The notes: generated by a model not told the origin, from the sequence alone. DNA of 64,000 nucleotides from Paenibacillus sp. FSL R5-0623 (GCF_037974265.1 NZ_CP150233.1:2232001-2296000); one strand, 5' to 3'. Positions 1-8,558 are shown, numbered from the stretch's first letter. Made by a program: numbers and translations.

Positions 1-918
1 ATGGATCTGTCGGCTGAGAATCACATACGGGTGCAGGCTGCCATTCAGCAATGGGTGGATAGTTCGATCTCGAAGACCGCCAACTGTCCGGCTGATTTTA
101 CAGTGGAGGATACGGCTGAGCTGTACGAACTGGCCTTCGACCTTGGCTGCAAGGGAGTAACGATATACCGCGACGGTAGCAGGGATGTGCAGGTGCTGTC
201 CACGTCGAAGAAGGAAGCGACCCAGGCTAAAGATCAGAACACGGCTGAAGCTGAAGAGAAGACAGTCGTATCTGCAATAGAAAACCCGAATAATGTTGAA
301 GTGCAGGCAAGTGATGGGAATTTCAATAGCCAGGTTGGTGTTAGCACGCATTCTTCCGATCAACCCCCTTCCTCTTCTACAGTGCTGGATAAACAATATA
401 GAAGCCGTCCTCAAGTACTGCGCGGTGCGACATACAAAATCAATACGCCATTCGGTATGGCTTACATTACGATCAATGATCTGGAGGGAACCCCGGGTGA
501 GATCTTCCTGAACGTGGGCAAAGCGGGATCGGACGTGTTTGCCATGGCTGAGGCACTCGGTCGAGTATGCTCTCTGTTCCTTCGATACGGAGATCATGGG
601 CACAAGGTTGAACTGTTGATCAAACATCTCAAGGGAATCGGTGGTTCGGGAGCGATTGGCTTCGGAGCCAACAGGGTTGAATCGATTGCTGATGCAGTCG
701 CCAAAGCATTGGAAAGTCATGTACAGAGCAGTGCTCTGGAGAACGAAATTGGAGCAGTACAAGAACAGAACCAAGTGGAGAGCACGTATCCCAAAGTGGA
801 GGATCAGAAAACCTTTATCGAATCGAGAGATTTATGCCCTTCATGCGGCTCGGCATCCCTGATGAATGTGGAAGGATGCAAAACATGCAGCAACTGTGGG
901 TACAGTAAGTGCAATTAA
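1..918 (+). CDS. nrdJ: Vitamin B12-dependent ribonucleotide reductase, C-terminal part (5' end outside window)
   Basis: This is the C-terminal end of the class II (adenosylcobalamin) ribonucleotide reductase, which makes deoxyribonucleotides in the cytoplasm. The first ~65 residues carry the family's closing catalytic-domain segment (GCKGVTIYRDGSRD near residues 49-62). A low-complexity linker (about 65-135, rich in Glu, Gln, Ser) follows, then a TSCPD domain (about 143-240, ATYKINTPFG...GKAGSD). The C-terminus is a Cys-rich tail with CPSC and CKTCSNCGYSKC motifs, the family's zinc ribbon/redox tail. The reading frame is open from base 1, so the catalytic core lies upstream and the first ATG is internal. 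The gene ends at a bidirectional terminator shared with cat. The identification is firm; only the upstream extent is unknown. Confidence 0.93.
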   Translation: MDLSAENHIRVQAAIQQWVDSSISKTANCPADFTVEDTAELYELAFDLGCKGVTIYRDGSRDVQVLSTSKKEATQAKDQNTAEAEEKTVVSAIENPNNVEVQASDGNFNSQVGVSTHSSDQPPSSSTVLDKQYRSRPQVLRGATYKINTPFGMAYITINDLEGTPGEIFLNVGKAGSDVFAMAEALGRVCSLFLRYGDHGHKVELLIKHLKGIGGSGAIGFGANRVESIADAVAKALESHVQSSALENEIGAVQEQNQVESTYPKVEDQKTFIESRDLCPSCGSASLMNVEGCKTCSNCGYSKCN

Positions 919-943
919 ATAGCATTTGGAAAAAGTAAAAAAG

Positions 944-987
944 AAAAGGCATTCCTGACTCCATTACGAAGTCAGGAATGCCTTTTT
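944..987. terminator. Bidirectional intrinsic terminator between nrdJ and cat
   Basis: A perfect 17-bp inverted repeat has arms at 944-960 and 970-986, with A-rich sequence before it and a T-run after it. It can therefore terminate nrdJ on the plus strand and cat on the minus strand. Confidence 0.9.
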
Positions 988-1000
988 GTCATTTAGCTAA

Positions 1001-1648
1001 TTAACACCAATCCTGGCATCGATCTGCAAGTGATTGCAATTCATTAAATAAAACGCCAGCATGGTAGCCGTCGCACACGGCGTGATGTAACTGAATGGAT
1101 AAGGGAAGATAAACTTTATCGTTTTGTTGAACATATTTTCCCATCGTGAATATAGGCAACAAGTAGGTTCCCTCATTGTAAATATTCAGATTAAATCCCG
1201 TAAAGTTCACCCAGGGAATACTGGAAACGGGAAAAGTATTTGGTGGTTCATCAGGTTTGGCAACAAATTGTTTGTAATCTTTGTAATTGTTCATATCTTC
1301 CAGATAACGATTGTGGAACGTCTCAAAATCTTCATGGAATGCTGTCCAGATCGTTGAGAAACTTTTGTCGTCCTCATGAAAAATCGTATAACTCGGAGAC
1401 ATTTCGTCCCAGTAGCCCAATCTCCCCTCGGCATCAAAACAGGTTCGAAACTCCCTATGTGCATTGACGACTGTAGAGATCATATGAATAAGAGCCGGAT
1501 AGAACTTCAATCCTTTAAACTTGAGTTCGGTGATCAATAGCGTGATATCCAGATTAGCAGTTATGCTGTAGGTACATCTGACCTGATTCAAGTAGTGGTC
1601 AAAGTATGGCTTTCGATCCCACTGATCTAACACGATTGAATTAAACAT
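1001..1648 (-). CDS. cat: Type A chloramphenicol O-acetyltransferase
   Basis: The product transfers acetyl from acetyl-CoA to the 3-hydroxyl of chloramphenicol; the enzyme family acts as a cytoplasmic trimer. At 215 aa it has the usual CAT length. It contains the active-site block LHHAVCDGYH, with catalytic His189 and the structural Asp193, and family motifs such as ALIHMISTVVNAHREFR and GFNLNIYNEGTYLLPIF. The start is ATG at 1648, preceded by an AGGAGGT ribosome site (1657-1663 on the minus strand). That site is locked in a stem-loop with an upstream 9-codon leader gene, so expression is probably induced by chloramphenicol. No mobile element is visible on either side, so the gene looks chromosomally resident. 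Activity on chloramphenicol is inferred from family and leader; some chromosomal CAT homologues are weak enzymes. Confidence 0.9.
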   Translation of the reverse strand: MFNSIVLDQWDRKPYFDHYLNQVRCTYSITANLDITLLITELKFKGLKFYPALIHMISTVVNAHREFRTCFDAEGRLGYWDEMSPSYTIFHEDDKSFSTIWTAFHEDFETFHNRYLEDMNNYKDYKQFVAKPDEPPNTFPVSSIPWVNFTGFNLNIYNEGTYLLPIFTMGKYVQQNDKVYLPLSIQLHHAVCDGYHAGVLFNELQSLADRCQDWC

Positions 1649-1656
1649 AAGTTATA

Positions 1657-1693
1657 ACCTCCTAAATTTGAATAATGTCTTTATTTAGGAGGT
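1657..1693 (-). promoter_or_regulatory. Translational attenuator stem-loop of cat
   Basis: A perfect 11-bp inverted repeat (arms 1683-1693 and 1657-1667, 15-nt loop) pairs the last codons and stop of the cat leader gene with the AGGAGGT ribosome site of cat. In the inducible cat genes of Gram-positive bacteria, a ribosome stalled in the leader by chloramphenicol opens this helix and frees the cat ribosome site. The geometry here is the same. Confidence 0.85.
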
Positions 1694-1714
1694 ATATTTG
1701 ACTGATTTGACCAT
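1685..1714 (-). CDS. cat leader peptide (9 aa)
   Basis: This mini-gene encodes M-V-K-S-V-K-Y-T-S and ends in TAA inside the upstream arm of the attenuator helix. It has the same length and the same M-V-K opening as the leader of Bacillus cat-86 (MVKTDKISS, from memory). Its ribosome site is weaker than expected: TGGGA about 12 nt upstream, or AGGAT abutting the ATG. It is regulatory: ribosome stalling within it should expose the cat ribosome site. Too short for automatic gene finders. Confidence 0.8.
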   Translation of the reverse strand: MVKSVKYTS

Positions 1715-1760
1715 ATCCTATCACATTCCCAGTATCGTATTTTTAGAAATTGACCATCTC

Positions 1761-1787
1761 AGTATAACATGATACTGAATGTGTCGC
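1761..1787 (-). promoter_or_regulatory. Candidate promoter of the cat leader transcript
   Basis: On the minus strand a TATACT -10 element (1761-1766) lies 15 nt from a poor -35 (GCGACA, 1782-1787). It is placed to start RNA about 40 nt before the leader ATG. The spacer is short and the -35 weak, so this is only a candidate. Confidence 0.3.
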
Positions 1788-1814
1788 TTATAGCGAAATC
1801 CTCTGCAAAACGCT

Positions 1815-1842
1815 TTTTCAACCTGCTTCTTTACTTTATAAT
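1815..1842 (+). promoter_or_regulatory. Candidate sigma-A promoter of the flavin-reductase-like gene
   Basis: A consensus -10 TATAAT (1837-1842) has a partial -35 TTTTCA (1815-1820) at 16-nt spacing, ending about 38 nt before the start codon of the downstream gene. Confidence 0.45.
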
Positions 1843-1879
1843 TAAAATTGTCTTTATAACGAAGAAGAGAGGGGATTAG

Positions 1880-2440
1880 ATGCGTCAGCCGATAGAAGAA
1901 CCTATATTTTATTCTTATCCTGGAATGGTAGCGGTAGTGACTTCACGTCATGAGGGAGTTCAGAATGTGATGGCGTCCGGATGGCATACATACATCGGAT
2001 CATTACCAGGTGTATACGGCATCTCCCTTCGTAAGGAAACATACTCCTATGAACTCATCGAGAAGAGTGGCGTATTCGGTGTTCATTTCCTGCCAGGTCA
2101 TCGATCGGAGTGGATTCAAGCTGCAGGAACGTTCAGTGGAAGAGATACGGATAAATTCACAAGATTCGGCATTCCATATGAGGAAGGAATCAAAGTGAGT
2201 GTACCCATTTTGACAGACGCTTATTTTGCCTATGAATGCAAGGTTATGGAGATTACGACATATGGTGACCATGAATGGATTGCAGGCGAAGTGTTGCAGC
2301 GATATCAGGATCAGAAGTACTTTCTGGAGAATGGAATGGTTGATCTGGAGAAGTTACAAATCCCAATGTACACAGGGCGTTCAGCATACCGGATCATGGA
2401 TGCGAGGACAGAAGAAAAGATTCACCCGTTCCACCTCTAG
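1880..2440 (+). CDS. Flavin reductase-like (flavoredoxin family) protein
   Basis: The 186-aa protein has the flavin reductase-like split-barrel fold signature. The N-terminal region reads YPGMVAVVTSRHEGVQNVMASGWHTYIG, and later blocks include PGVYGISLRKETYSYELI and FGVHFLP. Members bind FMN and act as flavin reductases or flavoredoxins; the physiological substrate cannot be told from sequence. The ATG at 1880 follows a GAGAGGGG ribosome site. The gene stands alone: its own promoter lies upstream and a hairpin terminator (2513-2539) downstream. It is divergent from cat, with no evident functional link. Confidence 0.75.
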   Translation: MRQPIEEPIFYSYPGMVAVVTSRHEGVQNVMASGWHTYIGSLPGVYGISLRKETYSYELIEKSGVFGVHFLPGHRSEWIQAAGTFSGRDTDKFTRFGIPYEEGIKVSVPILTDAYFAYECKVMEITTYGDHEWIAGEVLQRYQDQKYFLENGMVDLEKLQIPMYTGRSAYRIMDARTEEKIHPFHL

Positions 2441-3014
2441 GGTCCTAGGCAAGAAGAAGCAATTATAAGCAAAACTTTCAATCCGGTCTGACATAGGTTT
2501 ATAATGGATATTGGCTGCTGAGCAAGTCGGCAGCCTTTTGTTATGAATTCAATTGTTTCAATCGATGTGTGCGTGGGTATGCTGGTTTGCGCAAGCGGGA
2601 CAGGTAATTTTAGCCACTCGATGAAAAGTACTATATTTAACGACAAAATTAGAGTATGATTTTACAGCTATATGAGCTGGCAGGAAAGGTTACATCGGTT
2701 TAATCGTTTGTAAATATTCCTGTAAAGTATGAGGCTTATTTCGGGCGTATAATGCTAAACGTGAACTCACGAATGAATATAAAGAATATTTTAATAATTA
2801 AACTTAATGGACAGGCAAATCGTCTTCTTTAAGATTATAGAATTCACACAGAATGTAGCATCATCAGATCGTGCTTCAAACAGAGGCTTTTCTTATGTTG
2901 TAAATGAAAGATGGAAGGTGCAATACGTATGTTAATGACAACCAGAACGATCAGGAGTTCCTTTATGCCCCCAACACCGATGTTGTTGACTCACAGTAAC
3001 AAGGAGGGGCATGC
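2441..3014 (+). other. 574-bp intergenic region before the acyltransferase gene
   Basis: The region holds a terminator-like hairpin (2513-2539) and two TATAAT boxes (2500-2505 and 2748-2753), neither with a good -35. A small CGTG-AACT-CACG hairpin follows the second box. A 33-codon upstream reading frame (2929-3030) ends inside the acyltransferase gene. No known riboswitch pattern was recognised. Confidence 0.5.
2513..2539 (+). terminator. Hairpin terminator of the flavin-reductase-like gene
   Basis: A GGCTGC/GCAGCC stem (2513-2518 with 2530-2535) is followed by TTTT. The stem is short and the T-run brief. Confidence 0.55.
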
Positions 3015-3030
3015 ATGTCACAATCGTTAA
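2929..3030 (+). CDS. Candidate 33-aa upstream reading frame overlapping the acyltransferase start
   Basis: An ATG at 2929 is preceded by GGAAGGTG (2913-2920) at normal spacing. It opens a 33-codon frame that runs through the acyltransferase ribosome site and stops 16 nt inside that gene in another frame. The encoded peptide (starting MLMTTRTIRSSFM) matches no family I know. It could couple or modulate translation of the downstream gene, or be chance. Confidence 0.3.
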   Translation: MLMTTRTIRSSFMPPTPMLLTHSNKEGHACHNR

Positions 3031-5108
3031 ATCGTAAGAGACATATGAATGGACTTGACGGCTTGCGAGCCCTCGCTGTACTTGCGGTAATCGCGTATCA
3101 TCTGAATTTGGATTTTATTCCGGGTGGACTGCTCGGTGTAGGTATATTCTTTGTTCTCTCGGGATATTTAATTACAGATATTCTCGTGTCACAGTGGCAG
3201 GAACATGGACGCATTTCACTCGGTGATTTCTGGGTAAGACGGGTAAGGCGTTTGCTTCCAGGCATGCTGACCATGACAGCTGTGGTGATGATCTGGTTAG
3301 CGTGTACAGACCCATCCCGGCTTGCTGCGCTTCGTGGTGATATCGTTTCGGGTGTATTATACATAAGCAATTGGTGGTATATCTTTCACAACGTTTCCTA
3401 TTTCGAAAGTTTTGGCCCTCCATCACCGTTTGGACATTTCTGGTCGCTGGCTGTGGAAGAGCAATTTTATCTTATATGGCCTCTTCTACTGATCGCAGCA
3501 ATCGTAGTGTTCAAAAGAAAGGGATGGCTGGTCGTTTTCATTGTCGTCGCAGCTGAATTATCTGCTGGCGCAATGGCCATCATGTATAATCCGGATTTGG
3601 ACCCGAGCCGTGTATATTATGGAACAGACACGCGGGCATTTGCACTGCTTGCTGGTGCTGCTCTTGCCGTGGTGTGGCCTAGTCGCAAGTTGTCGAGCTC
3701 TCTGTCTGGCTTGAACCGGCTTGTGCTCGATGTGTCGGGACTTGCTGCGCTTGCTATGTTAATCTACATGATGCTGAACAGCAGTGAATATGATCCGTTT
3801 CTGTATCAAGGGGGCATGGTGCTTCAGGCTGTTGCAACAACGTTGCTGGTAGCGGTGTTGGCTCACCCATCGTCTTTCCTGGCACGTATCATTGGCGCGA
3901 AGCCATTACGCTGGATCGGAGAGCGATCCTACGGATTATATCTGTGGCATTATCCTGTTATTATGCTAACCAATCCCGCGGTGGATACGGGAGGAGCACA
4001 TCCTGTACGAATCATTTTACAGGTTGCTGCAACGGTTGTACTGGCCTCATTGTCTCTTAAATATATCGAAAATCCGATTCGGTACAACGGATTCCGTGAT
4101 TCTTGGTCCCGATTATGGGGAAGAGGACGGTCATCGATCGGTATACGTAATGTATGGTGGAAGCGTGCAGGTCTGTTGATGACGATTCTGCTGTTGTCCT
4201 ATACGGTATCTCAGATGATGGTCTCACATGCAGCGAACTCCGACTCCCATTCGGTATCGATGTCCAACACATTGAATGGAGAGAATTCCGTAGCGGAGGA
4301 ACAGGGACAGGATGTGTTGCCAGCTATTACAGCAACGTCAGGCTCTGGCCAAAAGAACGATGCTCATACCCATAAACCGGAAGCAGGAACGAAAGATGAT
4401 CCGGGGAAAAATGAGAAGCCAACAGGAGAGCCTGCACCAGATTCAAAACCTGACGAACAAGACAATTCAGTGAATCCTGGCAAAGACGGTCAGTCTGAAG
4501 ATAAGCCGGCTGATGAATCCGTGACGAACGAGAATGATACACCGGATGACGCCGGGGCGAATCAATCCGATGACACGGATCATACGGAAGACACACCTGA
4601 TTCATCTCAGGACAATGAAGAAACGGCTCCTCCTGCCCAGGATGGCAAGGTTCATTATACCGTCATTGGAGATTCGGTGATTTTGGATGCAAAACCGTAT
4701 CTGGAGCAAAGTATATCGGGAGTGTATGTGGACGGACATGTCGGTCGTCAGATGTGGCAGGCAGGTGATGTATTGGAAGGTCTGAAGCAAAACAACCAAA
4801 TGGGCAGCAAAGTGGTGCTGGAGCTCGGGACGAATGGTTCCTTTAACTCCAAAAACTTGAATGCTGTGCTTGATTATCTGAAGGATGAGGATCGGGTATA
4901 TCTGGTTACCGTGCGCGTACCTCGTCCGTGGGAACGAACGGTGAACAGGGCTTTGAATGAGGCTGCATCCAAGTACAGCAATGTCTCGTTGATTGACTGG
5001 AACAGTGCAAGTGAGGGACATGACGAATATTTTGAAAAAGATGGCGTACATCTCACTACGCAAGGGTCCGAAGCTTTTGCAGAACTGGTGAAGAACAGTA
5101 TCCAATAA
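3015..5108 (+). CDS. OatA-like membrane acyltransferase with extracellular SGNH domain
   Basis: Acyltransferase-3 domain (about residues 8-360, ~10 membrane segments, opening GLDGLRALAVLAVIAYH and VGIFFVLSGYLI) followed by a long acidic low-complexity linker (about 415-545) and a C-terminal SGNH hydrolase-type domain. The SGNH catalytic parts are visible: GDS (Gly552-Asp553-Ser554), the GTNG block, and DGVH with Asp676/His679. This architecture is that of peptidoglycan O-acetyltransferase OatA: the membrane part moves an acetyl group outward and the SGNH part transfers it, usually to muramic acid, giving lysozyme resistance. The acceptor here could be another wall polymer. The ATG follows a perfect AAGGAGGGG site, and a terminator follows the gene at 5189-5217. 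Confidence 0.85.
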   Translation: MSQSLNRKRHMNGLDGLRALAVLAVIAYHLNLDFIPGGLLGVGIFFVLSGYLITDILVSQWQEHGRISLGDFWVRRVRRLLPGMLTMTAVVMIWLACTDPSRLAALRGDIVSGVLYISNWWYIFHNVSYFESFGPPSPFGHFWSLAVEEQFYLIWPLLLIAAIVVFKRKGWLVVFIVVAAELSAGAMAIMYNPDLDPSRVYYGTDTRAFALLAGAALAVVWPSRKLSSSLSGLNRLVLDVSGLAALAMLIYMMLNSSEYDPFLYQGGMVLQAVATTLLVAVLAHPSSFLARIIGAKPLRWIGERSYGLYLWHYPVIMLTNPAVDTGGAHPVRIILQVAATVVLASLSLKYIENPIRYNGFRDSWSRLWGRGRSSIGIRNVWWKRAGLLMTILLLSYTVSQMMVSHAANSDSHSVSMSNTLNGENSVAEEQGQDVLPAITATSGSGQKNDAHTHKPEAGTKDDPGKNEKPTGEPAPDSKPDEQDNSVNPGKDGQSEDKPADESVTNENDTPDDAGANQSDDTDHTEDTPDSSQDNEETAPPAQDGKVHYTVIGDSVILDAKPYLEQSISGVYVDGHVGRQMWQAGDVLEGLKQNNQMGSKVVLELGTNGSFNSKNLNAVLDYLKDEDRVYLVTVRVPRPWERTVNRALNEAASKYSNVSLIDWNSASEGHDEYFEKDGVHLTTQGSEAFAELVKNSIQ

Positions 5109-5188
5109 TACGCAATCCATATTTAATACGATTTAGCACTTATTCATTATATATAGCCTGGGGTGAAGCTGCCGACGGCTGCAACAAG

Positions 5189-5217
5189 AAAGAGCTCTCA
5201 TTATGAGGGCTCTTTTT
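5189..5217 (+). terminator. Intrinsic terminator after the acyltransferase
   Basis: An AAAGAGCTCTCA / TGAGGGCTCTTT stem (one G-T wobble, 3-nt loop) is followed by a T-run. Confidence 0.85.
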
Positions 5218-5310
5218 ATATGTTGTGAACAAATAAGTCAGCAAAGTAAGTTCCAAATAGGGGAACCGATATTTTTCACCCCTGCATCCGTGGATCGTCA
5301 CCTTACGGTA

Positions 5311-5324
5311 TGATAGCGTTACCA
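5311..5324 (+). promoter_or_regulatory. Candidate cre (CcpA) site of the mannoside operon
   Basis: TGATAGCGTTACCA matches the cre consensus TGWNANCGNTNWCA at 13 of 14 positions. It overlaps a TATGAT -10-like box (5309-5314) that lacks a good -35. CcpA binding here would block an activator-dependent promoter, which suits a sugar-uptake operon. Confidence 0.55.
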
Positions 5325-5366
5325 TTTACAATAAGTGTATTCAAATCGCCGAGGGGGATTATAGAG

Positions 5367-6680
5367 ATGTTGAAAAAATGGCTTTCGGGTTTCCTGGCAA
5401 TAACATTGTTCTCCATTATTCTGGCTGGCTGTGCTGGCGGGGACACTTCAGAAGGAGGCAGCGGCAACGACAAAGTAACCGTCACACTCTGGCACAACTG
5501 GACCGGACAGGACGCAAAGGCGGTTGCGATGCGCAAAATAATTGAAGATTTTCGCGCGGCGCATCCAGATATTGAAGTTGTGGATGAAGGCTTGCCAACA
5601 GATGGTCTCAAAACCCGACTTCGCACGGTGGCAGCTGCCAATGAGATGCCAGATCTGTTCGTGATGTGGCCGGATGCCATGACTAAGGAATTTGTCAAAG
5701 GGGATCTGTTACAGCCCATTAATGCAGAGCTGGATGCAAAGCCGGAGTGGAAAGACAACTTTATCCCGAATGCACTGGACGGATACACCGTAGACGGGAA
5801 TATCTACTCCGTGCCCATGAATCTGGCGCCAAGTTCCTTCATTTATTACAATGAAGCTCTTTTCAAACAGTACAATGTGAAAGTGCCTGAGACGTGGGCG
5901 GAACTGGAACAAGCGATTGCTACTTTTAATCAAAATAAAGTCATTCCCATGGCACTTGGCAACAAGGCCAACTGGGTAGCTCAATCAACGATATTCAGTA
6001 CACTGGCTGATCGGATTACCGGTACGGACTGGTTCCTGAAAGCGGCAGCACAAGATGGTGCAAGTTTTACCGATCCGCAATTTATTGAAGCCTTGAACAA
6101 GATGCAAGAGCTTGGCAACACCAAGGCATTCCAGGATGGATTCAACAGTATCGATGAGACACAGATGATGCAGCTTTATTTCCAAGGTAAGGCAGCGATG
6201 GTCATGAACGGCGGATGGGCCTTGGCTAATCTGGTGAACAATGCACCTGAAGAGGTATTGAACAACACACATATTACGATTCTTCCTCCAGTGGACGGAG
6301 GTCAGGGTGAACCGAGAACAACATCCGGTGTTGTAGGAACCGGGTTGGGTGTAAGTAAAAAGCTGAGCGGCGCACAAAAAGAGGCAGCGATGGAGCTGTT
6401 CTACGCACTGGCAGGACCTGATGGTCAGAAGGCCACATTGGATAGCAGCACATTGGTGAGTTACAAGATTGATCTGGACAAAACCAAGGCGCATCCATTG
6501 TTCGTTGAATTATATGATCTGATGCAGGAAGTGAAAATCACGCCAGTATACGATTCCAAGTTGGGATCGGCGACGGTTGAGGTTATTAATAATGCATTGC
6601 AAGAGCTACTAATGGGCGGCAAGGCCGAAGACATCGCAGCCAAAATTCAGGCGGCTCAAGCCAATGCAGTTAGTCAGTAA
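5367..6680 (+). CDS. Sugar ABC transporter substrate-binding lipoprotein (mannoside module)
   Basis: This 437-aa family-1 solute-binding protein captures oligosaccharides outside the membrane for the two permeases that follow. It has a lipoprotein signal (MLKKWLSGF...IILAGC, lipidated Cys22) and a Gly/Ser-rich tether, then the family pattern VTVTLWHNWTGQD near residue 35. ATG 5367 was chosen because GAGGGGG precedes it at proper spacing and the signal peptide begins there; an upstream in-frame start would add 19 residues ahead of the lipoprotein signal. It is the first gene of an operon with permeases, sensor kinase, regulator and beta-mannosidase, so a mannoside ligand is inferred. A hairpin after the gene probably raises its level over the permeases. 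Confidence 0.9.
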   Translation: MLKKWLSGFLAITLFSIILAGCAGGDTSEGGSGNDKVTVTLWHNWTGQDAKAVAMRKIIEDFRAAHPDIEVVDEGLPTDGLKTRLRTVAAANEMPDLFVMWPDAMTKEFVKGDLLQPINAELDAKPEWKDNFIPNALDGYTVDGNIYSVPMNLAPSSFIYYNEALFKQYNVKVPETWAELEQAIATFNQNKVIPMALGNKANWVAQSTIFSTLADRITGTDWFLKAAAQDGASFTDPQFIEALNKMQELGNTKAFQDGFNSIDETQMMQLYFQGKAAMVMNGGWALANLVNNAPEEVLNNTHITILPPVDGGQGEPRTTSGVVGTGLGVSKKLSGAQKEAAMELFYALAGPDGQKATLDSSTLVSYKIDLDKTKAHPLFVELYDLMQEVKITPVYDSKLGSATVEVINNALQELLMGGKAEDIAAKIQAAQANAVSQ

Positions 6681-6691
6681 TCATTCGTTAG

Positions 6692-6719
6692 AACCCCTTC
6701 CCGGCAGGGGAGGGGTTTT
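6692..6719 (+). terminator. Intercistronic hairpin after the binding-protein gene
   Basis: An 11-bp stem with one wobble (6692-6702 with 6707-6717, GGCA loop) ends in a short T-run. A partial terminator or mRNA-stabilising hairpin here is typical of binding-protein operons, where binding protein must exceed permease. Confidence 0.7.
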
Positions 6720-6785
6720 GAGTCTGGACGAGATAGTCAGTTGCAAGTTGAGAAAGGCATTCATTCAAGGAGGGGAAGTGAACAG

Positions 6786-7667
6786 ATGAACGCACTGCGA
6801 AGTCGGCGTTTTATTATGCTGGGGCTGGCCCCGGCAGTCATCATTTATGCATTGTTTGTATTTGTACCGGTCGTGTGGTCAGCGTACTACGGGTTCTTCA
6901 ATTGGTCCGGCATCGGGGCATCCAAATATATTGGTGTGGATAATTACATTGAGATATGGCATGATCCTATATTTTGGCGGGCACTGAAAAATAACGTTAT
7001 TTTTGTGCTGGCATCGGTTTTTGGACAAATTCCGTTAGCGCTGATGTTGGCGGTCATCTTACACAAAAGCAATCCATTACAGCGGTTTCTGCGTTCAGCC
7101 GTATTTCTGCCGATGGTGTTATCCACTGTAGTTATCGGTATGATCTGGCAATATATTTATCATCCGCAGATCGGGATATTGAACTTTCTGCTGGACGCAC
7201 TGGGGCTGGAGAGTTGGAAGCTGCAATGGCTGTCCGATGACAAGATTGCAATTTTCTCATTGGTACCGCCGCTGCTCTGGAGCTTTGTCGGGTTGTATCT
7301 GATTATCTTTATCTCGGCACTACAGAATATTCCAGGCGAGATTCATGATGCTGCCAAAATAGATGGTGCTTCAGGAATCCGGAAACTGGTATCCGTTTCT
7401 CTGCCCATAATCTGGGGTACGGTTCAGGTTGCGATTATTCTATGTATTTCGGGTAGTCTGAAATCATTCGATCTGGTCTACATCATGACCAAGGGTGGTC
7501 CGGCACATGCGACGGAACTGCTTGCAACGTATATGTACAATTCAACCTTTACAACATACCGATATGGTTTTGGTAGTGCAATCTCAACAACCATCGTATT
7601 GATCTCCCTGCTGCTGATCGGAACAAGCCAATGGGTGACCAGTCGCAAACGAAAAGAGAATCAATAG
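6786..7667 (+). CDS. CUT1 sugar ABC permease, MalF/AraP type
   Basis: This 293-aa inner-membrane permease has six predicted membrane segments and the cytoplasmic EAA loop (EIHDAAKIDGASGIRKL), which docks the ATPase. It forms a heterodimer with the product of the next gene. ATG 6786 is preceded by AGGAGGGG; the longer in-frame extension to 6741 has no ribosome site. No ATPase gene is present in the operon, so the importer presumably uses a shared MsmX/UgpC-type ATPase encoded elsewhere. Confidence 0.9.
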   Translation: MNALRSRRFIMLGLAPAVIIYALFVFVPVVWSAYYGFFNWSGIGASKYIGVDNYIEIWHDPIFWRALKNNVIFVLASVFGQIPLALMLAVILHKSNPLQRFLRSAVFLPMVLSTVVIGMIWQYIYHPQIGILNFLLDALGLESWKLQWLSDDKIAIFSLVPPLLWSFVGLYLIIFISALQNIPGEIHDAAKIDGASGIRKLVSVSLPIIWGTVQVAIILCISGSLKSFDLVYIMTKGGPAHATELLATYMYNSTFTTYRYGFGSAISTTIVLISLLLIGTSQWVTSRKRKENQ

Positions 7668-7682
7668 AGAGGAGGAGTTATC

Positions 7683-8558
7683 ATGCGCGTGACACCTGTA
7701 TCCATGCCATCACCACAAAGCGGCTCGGGCCATCCGATTCGCCGTCTCCGTAGCGGAATTGTTTGGACGCTGCTAACGGTCTATGGTATTTTAACATTGT
7801 ATCCGTTCTACTGGCTCGTGATTAGTGCATTCAAAACAAATGAAGATTTCTATAGCAGGCCCTTTGGTCTGCCGGAAAACTGGAATGTTGCCAATTTCAG
7901 CAATGCATGGGAAAGCTCCAGGCTGGGGACCGCTTTTGGCAATTCACTAATCGTATCGGTGGGGTCACTTATTCTGATGCTGTTTATTGCAGCGCTGGCT
8001 TCATTCATCCTGGCTCGTTTCCAGTTTCGTTGGAAAGGGTTAATCATGACCTTCTTTGTTGTGGGGATGCTCATTCCGATCCATAGTACACTTGTCCCCT
8101 TATTTATTTTAATGAAACAGATGTCCCTGCTAAATACGTACTGGGCATTAATCTTACCCTATACGGCTTTTGCACTGCCTACGGCAATTTTTGTGCTTAC
8201 GGCTTATCTGACAAGTGTTCCACGTGACATTGAAGAGGCGGCTTTTATTGATGGAACAGGCCTGTGGGGGCTGTTTACCCGAATTATGCTGCCGATGTCT
8301 GTCCCTGCATTGTCCACGGTTACGATCCTGAGTTTCCTGCATGCGTGGAATGACTTTTCATTTGCACTTGTGTTCATCAACAAAACTGGATTGAAAACGT
8401 TACCGCTGGCCATTGCGAACTTTGCGGATGGATATCAGACGGATTACGGATTAACGCTTGCTGCCATGACCCTGTCGGTCATTCCAACCATTATTCTGTA
8501 TCTTATATTCCAGGAACAGGTTATGAAAGGCATGACCGCAGGAGCTGTTAAAGGGTAA
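7683..8558 (+). CDS. CUT1 sugar ABC permease, MalG type
   Basis: This 291-aa membrane protein is the partner permease. It has six predicted segments, the EAA loop EEAAFIDGTGLWGLFTRIMLP, and the family ending LTAGAVKG-like (MTAGAVKG). The gene starts 15 nt after the preceding permease with a GAGGAGG site, so the two are co-translated in sequence. The substrate is inferred from the operon's beta-mannosidase. Confidence 0.9.
   Translation: MRVTPVSMPSPQSGSGHPIRRLRSGIVWTLLTVYGILTLYPFYWLVISAFKTNEDFYSRPFGLPENWNVANFSNAWESSRLGTAFGNSLIVSVGSLILMLFIAALASFILARFQFRWKGLIMTFFVVGMLIPIHSTLVPLFILMKQMSLLNTYWALILPYTAFALPTAIFVLTAYLTSVPRDIEEAAFIDGTGLWGLFTRIMLPMSVPALSTVTILSFLHAWNDFSFALVFINKTGLKTLPLAIANFADGYQTDYGLTLAAMTLSVIPTIILYLIFQEQVMKGMTAGAVKG

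Noticed and set aside
1..3. ATG at the first base as a true start of the first gene
   Set aside because: The protein begins inside the NrdJ catalytic domain, so the gene must start upstream of the window.
1001..1714. cat carried by a transposon or plasmid remnant
   Set aside because: No transposase, resolvase, terminal repeats or plasmid genes flank it. It shares a terminator with nrdJ, as a settled chromosomal gene would.
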